A stretch of 64,000 bases of DNA from Glandiceps talaboti. Taxonomy: Eukaryota > Hemichordata > Enteropneusta > Spengelidae. Made by a program: the position numbers and the translations under genes. Below are positions 48,904-58,481 of this stretch, piece by piece. The stretch is from positions 7,851,158-7,915,157 of the forward strand of contig NC_135567.1 of the NCBI RefSeq assembly GCF_964340395.1, in the 5' to 3' direction. Numbering within the stretch: position 1 is the first letter of the stretch; each line of letters starts with the position of its first letter. A model generated the notes under the pieces. The model searched no databases. It worked only from the letters and a program-made list of their open reading frames with translations, and had not been told where the DNA came from.

Positions 48904-50090
48904 TTAAAAATACCGCCAATGGCGTTGTAGCACAACTGTACAGTTTTTAAAAATGTTTATCCATATGGTAGTCCATGCTAACAATAAGTGGTCATTTGTT
49001 GAATGGCTACCCAGTTGCTTATCCAACCATGTTGCTATCTTTACGATACATGCTATCATTTGGCTGTTGCTATGGGCGTGGTCATGTTGTTAGATATATT
49101 TGCAAACATTTTTGTATGTTTTCGGTCACTTGTGTATGAATTCCTGATATTATCTTTTCAATATACGTGATTATTTGGCTGTTGCTATGGGCGTGGTCTT
49201 GTTGCTAGGCATATTTACATATATCTTTTGAATGTTTATTAAATTGTCTATCAATCCTGGTTGTTATCTTTGCAATATATGTGATCATTTGGCTGTTGCT
49301 ATGGGCGTGGTCTTGTTGCTAGGCAAATTTACATACATATTTTGAATGTTTATTCAATTATCTATTAATCCCTGTTATCTTTGTGAAATACACGACCATT
49401 TCGCTGTTGCTATGGGCGTGGTCATGGTTGCTACGGTATTTGCATACATTTTTTGAATGTTTACTCATTTGCCTACCAGATGATGTTGTCATTTGACCAA
49501 AATATACTGCCATTTGGTCGTTGCTAAGGGCGTGGTCATGGTTGCTAGGGCCAATTTTGTCAAAATGTTTTGATGAAAACCTGCAGAATAACACTTTCAG
49601 AAACATCTCACCAAGTTTCAGACTCAGTGACCAAATAGTTTTTGAGATATAAGTTTTTGACCAAAAATGAACATTTTTACACCTAATTTGCATATCACTC
49701 ATGGAATCATGGTTAATATCGCTTCATCCACACATCCCTAGATACATTCTCATTAAATTTCAGCCCCATCTGCACAGTACTTTTGGAATTATAGATTTTT
49801 AACCAAAAAGACACATTTCTAGCCCTAATTTGCATATCACTGATGGAATCATCATGTCATGAACAAATCTTACTTTACACCCCCTTCAGAATGTTCCCAC
49901 CAAATTTCGCACCAATCTGCCCAGTAGTTTCTGAGTTTAAGTTTTTTGACCAAAAATCACATTTTTTTACCCAAATCACAGACCTGTGATGCGGTCATTT
50001 TGATTTGAACAATTTCCCAACTAGACACCCAAGGTAATGGACCCACCAAATATCATGGCAATCGGTTCAGCAGTTTTTGACTTTAAGTTG

Positions 50091-50152
<62 letters not shown>

Positions 50153-50206
50153 GACGCCGGGCGATCCCTATAGCACTACTGAACAAGTTCAGTTGTGCTA
50201 AAAATG
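48904..50206 (+). mobile_element. Helentron-like element (HINE), copy H, best preserved
   Basis: 5' end: TACCGCCAATGGCGTTGTAG then CACAACTGTAC. Then five GGGCGTGGTC modules about 110 bp apart (49,072 to 49,530), a unit with CTGCAGAATAACA, three modules of about 130 bp with ATTTGCATATCACTGATGG, a (CA)n tract at 50,095-50,147 with CAGACAGACG, and the 3' hairpin TAGCACTACTGAAC-aa-GTTCAGTTGTGCTA (14-bp stem, one mismatch). The 5' TAGCACAACTGTAC matches the complement of the 3' arm (TAGCACAACTGAAC), a subterminal inverted repeat. No ORF. This is the reference copy for the family in this window. Confidence 0.68.
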
Positions 50207-50956
50207 AACCAGTGGGATTTAAAACTGTTTGAATTATACTTGCCTGTATGTGTCATCGGATGAGAATGGGGTTTTGTTATACAATGCATATGGGAGAGAG
50301 TAAATATGAGGTTGTGAAATTTCTACTCAAGAGTCCATATAGAAATCGCTGCTGAGACATTTTTTGATTGCGTCGTAATTTCCATTTGAAAAAAAAAAAC
50401 ATACTTGGGAACCTTGGTCATCTATTGCATATGTTAAAATAATGTCGTTGGGAAAAACTTCGTTGGCATGTTTTCAATATGTTGCCATTATTATTGGATG
50501 CATCTTGTACTACACATACAACAAGGTCTCACTGCTAAGATTATAATACTGGTACATCTCTAATAAGCTGATTTTAAGACGGTTCTGTGCATTGACATCA
50601 CCGACAGACTTGTAAAACACAAGTGTCTGTCCGAAGTTTGAGCTTCTTGTAGATATTTGAAACTGGGATTGTATTTACTCAAAGAATATAAAAGAACTTT
50701 CAGTTTTATATGGTACTAGGGTTGCAGGTGGTGATGCAGGTGGTAAAAATGGAAGTGATTGTACCACTGCTGATATTACATTTATTCACAGGGGTTGATG
50801 ATTTATGATGGAAGGTAGTGAGGGTAATGAACATATTCAGGAGATGGCTTTCAAGGATTATGATGACAACAAAAGACACGAGTTTATCATATTTTATAAT
50901 CTTGATATGGTTTCTATTTTTTTTCATATTCTATTGTTTATTGGAATGAAAAGAAC
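50207..50956. other. Unique sequence before the LINE
   Basis: No supported gene. The LINE protein similarity starts abruptly near 50,950 with no endonuclease upstream. Confidence 0.5.
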
Positions 50957-52690
50957 TTGCTGTATTGTGATGATGTAATTTATTCAGGTTTTAGAGCTAA
51001 AAGAAGAACATCTGGTAATATTTTTGTACTTAAGTCAGCAGTTGAAAAATGTGTTTATTCTACAGTTGAAGGTAATGATAGCAAACATCTTTACACAAAG
51101 TCTTGTTTTGTAGATTTTCGAAAGGCTTTTGATAGTGTTTGGCGCACAGGTTTATTTTGGAAATTAAGAAAATATGGTGTAAATGGTAAGTTTTACCACC
51201 TTGTCAAATCTATGTATGATAATGTACAATATTGTGTTAAAACGGGTGTTGGTATTACCAAGAATTTTCAATCTTTTGTTGGTGTTAAACAAGGATGTAA
51301 CTTAAGTCCTACTTTATTCAATATTTTTTTAAATGATCTTCCATCAATTTTTTATTTGAATGATAGCCCTGTAAAACTTACAAGTTTGTCTCTGAATTGT
51401 ATTTTATATGCTGATGATCTGTTATTATTCTCTGAAACTAAAGCTGGGTTGCAAAGTTGCTTAGATAAATTACACTGTTTTTGTACAAAGTGGAAGTTAA
51501 CAATCAATATTAAGAAAACTAAAGTCATTATATTTAATAAAGGAAATCAATTAATTAAGGGAGTGAACTTTTATTTTGATGGCATTACACTTGACATTGT
51601 AAAAGAATACTGTTATCTTGGTATCATCATTTCTGCTAATGGTAAATTTAAATAAAACTTCAATAATTTAAAACTTAAATCGATGAGAGCTCTGTTTAGT
51701 TTACGTAGAACTATTTCTCCAAATGGGAGTATTTCTATTGACGTTGCGCTAGATCTTTTTGATCATTTAATTGTTCCTATTATGACTTATGGTTGTGAAG
51801 TTTGGGGTTATGAAATTGATAGCAAAAGAAATTTTCTTGATGATGTTAGTTTTTCTTTTTATAGATTTTTACTTGGGGTTTTTAAAAAGGCCTCAAGGTG
51901 TGGTATTATTGGAGAATTGGGTCATTTCCTATCAATTTCACTGTAATAAAACTGATGCTCAAGTATTGGTATAGATTAATTGTTGATGGAGATGGTTTAC
52001 TGAGAGCAGCCTATATGTCTTCTATGCGTTACTCAAAATGGGGCATTTATATAAGAAATTTACTTGATAAATATAGTGAGAACAGCATTTGGTCAAATCT
52101 TTGCAAATTCAATTATACAATCAAAAAAGTTCATGATAATTTATGTAAAGAATTTTCTAAATCTTGGTTCAGGGAATTACATAATGACATTAGAAGAAAT
52201 AGTACTGATAAAAACAAATTGAGAACATATAGATTGTTAAAAACAGATTTTGTTTTTCAGAAATACCTTGTTCATATTAAAAATCCTGTTCATAGAACAC
52301 TAGTGACTAAATTTAGAATTTCAGATTATAACATTCAAATGGAATTAGGAAGGTGTTGTACTCCTAAGATTCCTGCGGATGAAAGATTCTGTAAATTTTG
52401 TCAAAATATGGTCGAAGATGAATTTCATCATTTAATTATTTGTTCTCATTACATAAATGAGAGAAAGAAACTTTTTTCTTCTTTTTCATTAAGTAATTAC
52501 AATTTTCATTCCTTAGATAACAAAAGTAAATTTGTACATATTTTGTCTGCAGATGATAAACTTTCTCTTGGAAACTTTCTTGTTAATGTAAAAAATATAG
52601 CAGTTGGCTAAATGATTGTATTTTATTTACTTATTTTTGTATGCTTTACCATGCTCGCTAAAGCATGATGTTACGCAATAAAGATTGAAT
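50957..52690 (+). pseudogene. 5'-truncated LINE (non-LTR retrotransposon) reverse transcriptase
   Basis: 50,957-51,655 holds the reverse transcriptase: GFRAKRRTSG (residues 11-20), CFVDFRKAFDSV (50-61, motif A), GVKQGCNLSP (109-118, motif B), YADDLLLFS (151-159, catalytic YADD), LTINIKKTKVIIF (181-193, motif D). One in-frame TAA (51,653-51,655) interrupts it; the same frame resumes with MRALFSLRRTI and YGCEVWGYE (thumb/connector). A frameshift near 51,915-51,925 leads to the C-terminal part (to 52,611), which has KYWYRL and the zinc-knuckle-like CKFCQNMVEDEFHHLIICSH. The endonuclease and N-terminal RT are missing, the usual result of incomplete target-primed reverse transcription. The 3' UTR has an inverted repeat (CATGCTCGCTAAAGCATG) and ends at GCAATAAAGATTGAA. 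Clade not determined. Inactive. Confidence 0.9.
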
Positions 52691-54011
52691 TTTATTATTG
52701 ATGATATACTACTTATTTATTTATCTCATTGTTTTTGCAGTTATTTATCCTGTACTGATAGTGTATATTTAGACTTTAGGTATAGCTATTACATATTTTC
52801 AGATGTTATATAATTATAATTTATTTACCGATACAAATTATAATTTAAGGCTTTATGTATGGAATCCATGTCAATGGGGAATTTGAATTCATTATCTACT
52901 CATCATTTGAAATCAAAATCCGCAATCGATTGGATTCTAGGCTAGTATGCCCCTGGATGTATATGATAGTGTGCATAATACAAATTGGTTTCAACAGAAT
53001 TATTTATTTTATTTTCAAGTACACCCTTCTAATCACAGTTTTTCTCATGTAACAGAGGCTGAAAATTTCGGAAGTACTAGCCCTCGATTCTCCGCCCTCC
53101 GCCCTCCCCCCCTCCCCCAGATGTTTGAGAATGAAGCTTCGTTTTGTGTGTAGATTGAAAATATAATGGCCATTCTCTAATAACACACACAACCAATCAC
53201 AACTCATTTGGAACTGGCTATAGTAGATCGGACCGGATGTTATTTTACAGGGGGATACAATGTTTTGGTGTACAACGTAAAATTTAATCCAGGCCCATTC
53301 TTGTGCATGCGCATAAACCTTACCTGGATTATATTTTACAGTGGACTAAAAAAAATACATTACACTGGGAGATTATATATAATTATTCCAGTACAGCTAC
53401 TAATATCAGAGGTATGTTTATGTATCTAAGAGTTCACTTTCCACATGTAGCATTAACACCAAAGCTCCACATGCTGGACAAACCCACAGATGCTCGCGCT
53501 GTTGCTAAATTTACCACTAGAGGGCGACCTGAAGGTCGTAAGTACGATCGTGAAGGAAAGACACTCTAACTCCAACTCTAACTTGTGAGATTTAATTTGA
53601 GAGCTCGGAAATATACAAAAAATAAACATCAACGGTCAAATAAATAACGTCTAGTGATAGTAAATACCTTAAATTCTTAAATTCCTAAAATGTATAATTG
53701 TCATCTGTTTAAAATGGCCACAGCTGGCAATATTTAGCAATGTAAGTTAACCTGACTCAAATCCAACACTTGCCCTATACCCTAGGTATCACCCATATCC
53801 AACTGCAGTGCAAGGACACAACGACGACTGTATATGTTGCCTGATAACATATCGTAATCTCATTTTTCGAACGTTTACATAGTACAACTGTTTCCTGATT
53901 GGCTGTTTTGGTGTTGGAATGAACTTTTACATAGTAAACATTCTCTGAGTGCCAATCTACGTGAATTGGGTCAGCCTTTACTGTGTCTTTGGCACTGCAG
54001 TTGACCAAACT
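52691..54011. other. Unique sequence, no supported gene
   Basis: Contains a C/G-rich stretch (CCGCCCTCCGCCCTCC at about 53,092) and a 17-bp imperfect inverted repeat, GTAAAATTTAATCCAGG at 53,277 and CCTGGATTATATTTTAC at 53,323, probably a degraded short element. Small open frames show no domain. Confidence 0.5.
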
Positions 54012-54463
54012 TGTACATATTGAGATATAAACTTTTGACCAAAATTCACATTTTACACCTACTTTGCATATTACTGTGTGAGATCATTATTTACTTAATA
54101 TTTCTTCATCCATACACCCTCAGATACATCCAAATTAAATTTCAGCCCAATCTGCTGAGTAGTTTTGGAATTAAAGATTGTTTACCAAAAAGTCACATTA
54201 ATTTTGCATATTACTGATTGAATCATCTTGTCATGAACAAATCTAAATTTAGTCACCTCTAAGAATGTTCCCATCATATATTTCAGGCCAAGCTGCTCAG
54301 TAGTTTTGGAGTTTAAGTTTTGTTTTACCAAAAATCACATTTTTTTACCCAAAAATGGACATCTCTGATGCAATCATTTTCATTTGAACAATTTCCCAAC
54401 TAGATATCACAGGTAACATCACTACCAAATAGCAATCGGTCCAGCATTTTTTACTTTTACTTG

Positions 54464-54520
<57 letters not shown>

Positions 54521-54600
54521 ACACACACAAACACACACACACACACACGCACACACTTTGTCATGCCTATAGCACTACTGAATCTTATCAGTTCAATAAA
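54012..54600 (+). mobile_element. HINE 3' half, copy I
   Basis: Begins within the TTGAGATATAAACTTTTGAC module, has two ATTTTGCATATTACTG-type modules, a long (CA)n tract at 54,467-54,556, and TAGCACTACTGAATC / TCAGTTCAATAAAAATG as a damaged hairpin. 5' truncated. Confidence 0.65.
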
Positions 54601-54858
54601 AATGACATGAGCACCAAGAATAATTTTTATGTATAGTTCTTTTCTTCAACATAACTTGTAAACATGATATCAAAGGCCATTAACAATATACTTATCGGAT
54701 TTAGTACTATGTGAAGGTGGTTGTCTTATGAAAACATGTGAATACCTACCTTATCATATCAAAAAGTTATCATCAAATATATTCTATGTCACATTGGAAT
54801 AGGTGTACGCGTCACGTAATAGATACATAAAAGATTACCTCATCTAAACTCAACTTAC

Positions 54859-54951
54859 TATGTTACTTCTTCGTGCACCAGCATCCACCAACAATTTAAA
54901 GATATCCAAATGTTGATTCTTAGCAGCATAATGTAGACTTGTTTTGTTCTC
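54859..54951 (-). CDS. Ankyrin-repeat exon (exon 2 of the minus-strand gene)
   Basis: A 93-bp phase-0 exon, 31 residues: EN, then KTSLHYAAKNQHLDIFKLL, then VDAGARRSNI. It has the canonical T-x-LHYAA start and HLDIFKLLVDAGA helix 2. On the minus strand the acceptor is TAATTATAG and the donor GTAAGTTGAG, both consensus. It is the paralogue of 11,088-11,186 (identical NKTSLHY, HLDI and KLL; homologous introns on both sides for about 200 bp). The end differs: ARRSNI replaces AQVNAAD, so the repeat loop is atypical and this unit may be diverging or decaying, although no stop or splice lesion is seen. It joins in frame to 58,258-58,347 upstream across a 3.3-kb intron and, if one gene, to 23,732-23,824 across a 31-kb intron. 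Confidence 0.8.
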
Positions 54952-55221
54952 CTATAATTAAAAGAAAAAATTCATATTACTCTTTCTGTAATAAAAATGG
55001 ATCATATCAATAATTACAATAATTATTGTAATTTTATCTTGTAAACAAATAAAATATTTTATTTCAACATATTGTTATTGTTATGTTGATTGATATTTTA
55101 AAATGTTCACACAGAAAACACTTTATCTAAAACAAGATGAAATTTATAACAATTACACTACATAGGTACTATAGAAGTGTTTATTTTGGTTAATATGTAC
55201 TATGTTAAAATGTACATCCAC

Positions 55222-55280
<59 letters not shown>

Positions 55281-55281
55281 T

Positions 55282-55336
<55 letters not shown>

Positions 55337-55397
55337 TACAGACAGACAGACAGACAGACATACATACAGACAGATAGACAGACAGACAGACAGACAT

Positions 55398-55460
<63 letters not shown>

Positions 55461-55505
55461 CTTTGTCATGCCTCTAGCACAACTGAACCTTATCAGTTCT
55501 AAAAA
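55222..55505 (+). repeat. (CAGA)n microsatellite with HINE 3' tail, copy J
   Basis: About 240 bp of CAGA with CATA interruptions, then CTTTGTCATGCCTCTAGCAC, AACTGAACCTTATCAGTT and CTAAAAATG, the HINE end with a compensated hairpin (AACTGAACCTTATCAGTT pairs with itself). The low-complexity ORFs on both strands are artefacts. Only the 3' end of the element remains. Confidence 0.85.
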
Positions 55506-55777
55506 TGATAAAATCAAGAAACTGATATATTTTATAAAGAGTTGTAATTTCGGGGTGTTTCACAGTCACTGATTTTCATCTGATTGTTATCATTTGCCCA
55601 TAAGAGCACTGCAATACCGTTGTGTGGGCATAATATCCCACTCACTCATTTCATAGTTTTAGTGTCTTATTTAACAACAAAAACATAAAAATATTTGATC
55701 TCAAATAAAACACACTAGTATTTATTAGAATACACACACATTAGTGATTTAGACCTACTACATTTAACAGTGGGACA

Positions 55778-56560
55778 ATGGATCTTACTAAGACAGGCCC
55801 AAGCGATACCCAACCCGAGACAGAATAACTGAACATCAGACCTACATTATCTACCAGAACAGACAAGGAAACCATTCAGCCAGAGGTTAATTTGAAGTTG
55901 CCAATGCAGCATAAAGCACTGGACGAACTCCTTGCATCACTAGGTAACAACGCCCAGAAAGACGAACTGGTAGACAGCAGTTATGAAACCTCTAGTGCAA
56001 GTAATGTGAAAGGTGAGAAAAAGCTACTACTAATACAAGACTTTATATCATAAAAAAGGGATCATTTGATGTCTGTTATGAAACAGAAGTCCTAAATGAT
56101 GGCCAAACTAAACTTGTGGTGCGTTCGGCTACACAACAACCAAAGCCAGATCAGGTTACACTCCCCCAATGGATTTCTGCAAACGTCCTTATACTGAGAA
56201 CGCTTATTCAACATGGTCTATCACGGGATGTAATCTTAATTAAGCTACCTCGAGCATACAATTAATATTGGTGACTATGCCTAATCATACATCACCAAAT
56301 CTGTTATCATGTTTTAGGACTTAAAATATAGGAAGAACCAGGCTTTGGCAACCTTGCCATAGAGAACGGTTGACCTCCACCTGTCACTCTATGACCACCT
56401 CTCCCACAAAAAACTAAACCTACGATAAAATCACGCTCTTTCGACCCTACTGGCAAGGAAATGTGTTTTGATTTCCAAAACACAATTGGCTGTCACAGGA
56501 AAGGACACAACACAATCACAGTCTAAATTGGAATAAAGTTGTTAAACTGAAACTGCGACA
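55778..56560 (+). pseudogene. Gag-like upstream ORF of the tyrosine-recombinase element
   Basis: One frame from an ATG at 55,778 reads MDLTKTGPSDTQPETE, a stop, then a continuous acidic segment with QHKALDELLASLGNN to a stop near 56,053. Further on come LPQWISANVLILRTLIQHGL (about 56,165) and, in another frame, FDPTGKEMCFDFQNTIGCHR (about 56,442), a Cys-rich, potentially zinc-binding segment. This order (disordered N-terminus, LPQW-type helix block, Cys-rich motif) resembles the first ORF of tyrosine-recombinase retroelements in invertebrates; the comparison is from memory and uncertain. Several stops and frameshifts show it is dead. Confidence 0.45.
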
Positions 56561-56729
56561 ACCACTCACTTTCCTATAAATTCAAATCAACTCAGTTACA
56601 CGAACTTTATCTCTAAATCAAAACAAATTAAACGACTTTTGTAACACAATATTTCTGGTAAACCAAACTTACTACAGGACCTGTGTAACACCAACTACAA
56701 AGCCTGGTTACAGAAGTACCTACATATAA

Positions 56730-57664
56730 AAGACTAGCATATGCAGAGACAACAAAGTGCACTTACAGTTCACAATGAACAGCTTACCTGTGTTTTTATT
56801 TGTACTTTGGTATCCAGCCAATGCCATGCAGTCAACTTAATGTGTGTCATTATGCAGTGTTCCTACCTTAAAGCAAACGGGTACACCAGGATACTTTTAA
56901 TATTATCAGATTACTACACACCGAGGCTTGTTTACCCAACCCACTGGAAGACAACTGGCTCCTTGATATTGTGAAACGTGGCATCTCACGTGGTAATGGA
57001 TCACCACCAAAACAAAAACTCCCTATAACACCCACAATTTTATTAGACATTCATACACAGTTGGATTTAATCATTCCGTTCAGTGCAACCTTCTGGTCAG
57101 TCTGCCTAGTAGCCTTCTTCACATTCACAAGAAAGTCTACACTGTTACAACAAATGGCCTAACTACCAGCAGATGATAAATATCTCCACAGATCGGACAT
57201 CTCGTTATATACAGACTATGCTATCTTAAGCATAAGACATACCAAGATGATTCAGTACAGACAACGTGTATTACAACTGTCATTACATGCTATTCCTAAT
57301 TCTTTCCTTTGTCCAATTGCATCCATTAAACACATACTCCATCTCTGCCCTTCAATCAAAACAACCGACCATTTGTTCTCATATGGTTACTCAAAAAAGT
57401 GATTTCAAAACCCTCAGTTAACACTAACCCACACAAATTTCACTAAATCATTAAAAGTGGAACTAATTAGTTGTGGATACAAGTCATTACAGTACTCAGG
57501 TCATTCTTTCCATAGAAGTGGAGCCACTTTTACATTTAGGGATACCATCAATTCTTATCAAGAAACAATTTGACTGGCGATCCAATGCCTTTGAACTTTA
57601 TACAATTGCTAACAATGACACTAAGCTTAAGGTCACAAAATCCTTTGCATTAGCCTTATCTTAA
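56730..57664 (+). pseudogene. Tyrosine recombinase (DIRS- or Crypton-like)
   Basis: One frame runs from about 56,730 to 57,545. The N-terminal SAM-like domain has AYAETTKCTYSSQ and FNIIRLLHTEACLPNPL, then WLLDIVKRGISRGNG. The catalytic domain has FFTFTRKSTLL (box with the first Arg), RHTKMIQYRQR, and YSGHSFHRSGATFTF (H-x-x-R). After a frameshift, 57,545-57,664 gives FDWRSNAFELYTI with the W and the likely nucleophile Tyr. So the R...HxxR...W...Y order of the family is present. Stops at about 56,775, 56,869, 57,160 and 57,402 plus the frameshift disable it. The enzyme family cuts and joins DNA through a 3' phosphotyrosine. No reverse transcriptase lies between it and the Gag-like segment, so it is either a Crypton-like element or an internally deleted DIRS. 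Confidence 0.78.
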
Positions 57665-58010
57665 TTATGACGTGGACAAGTAAAACTGCAACTTGTACAT
57701 AGTGTTAGTTCACTGTGTCAATATAGGGGATTTTCAGAATTGACCACATTTGCTGTTTGTCAACATATAAATAAGTTGTTTGATAGTCATTTAAGTGTAA
57801 TTATGATGAAAATATCCTAGCCATGGCCTTCCATATCAACTAATAGGCCAAACATGTGCTCACTTAATGAAAAAATATTAATGCTTTGACTTTGAATATT
57901 GTAAATTCTATTGTTTATACATCAAGATATGAGGAGCTCAAAATTGGATTCATTTCAACCATAAAGTATATTATGTAACACAAAAAATAAACTTGTCTTT
58001 ACCGGCTTTG
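57665..58010. other. Unique flank, no gene seen
   Basis: AT-rich; no terminal repeat of the recombinase element could be identified here. Confidence 0.45.
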
Positions 58011-58230
58011 GGTCTAACCAAGGTTTCTCCAGATAATCCAACATCATATTTAACCATGGTCAAACATGTTCATCCATGATCCCCACTGTGGTTTTGCATC
58101 ATGGAATTTTGACATGGTGCCAATTACCAAGCATAGTCAACCATGGTTACTACCACAGTCAGAACACGGTCAACCATGGTAACTGACCATAGTGAACCAA
58201 GTTCTGACCATTGTTAACCATGTTGCAGAA
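58011..58230. repeat. Irregular AACCATGGT-rich tract
   Basis: AACCATGGT or close variants (ACCATGGTC, ACCATGGTT, ACCATGGTA, AACCATGTT) appear at least seven times with irregular 20-40 bp spacing, the words being palindromic (ACCATGGT). It lies just downstream (minus strand) of the ankyrin exon at 58,258. Could be a degenerate short satellite; a regulatory role is unsupported. Confidence 0.6.
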
Positions 58231-58257
58231 AGCAGGGAATTAATTTGATAGACTTAC

Positions 58258-58347
58258 CCAAGATTCATTTGTATCATTCACACCATAACCATTCTCCAAG
58301 CAGGATTTAACCTTCTCTATATTTCCACTCCCAGCAGCAATGAGAAA
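58258..58347 (-). CDS. Ankyrin-repeat exon (exon 1 seen of the minus-strand gene)
   Basis: A 90-bp phase-0 exon encoding 30 residues, FLIAAGSGNIEKVKSCLENG then YGVNDTNESW. L-x-AAGSGNIEKVKSCLENG is the characteristic first ankyrin unit. On the minus strand the acceptor is ATATTAG and the donor GTAAGTC. It is the paralogue of 23,732-23,824: the shared IEKVK core, NGY loop, acceptor (CTAATATAAAA on the plus strand) and roughly 200 bp of upstream intron are alignable. It joins in frame to exon 54,859-54,951 (ESW/ENKTSLHYAA). The true first coding exon with a start Met is not in the window. Confidence 0.82.
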
Positions 58348-58481
58348 CTAATATAAAACAAACATATGCAATGATTAGACTAATTTACACCATTTTTACA
58401 AATTATGTCCAAATGAAATCAAAAACTTGCTTCCTGTAACCACAGTATTAATAATATCTTAATATTTCCTTTTAGATGACA

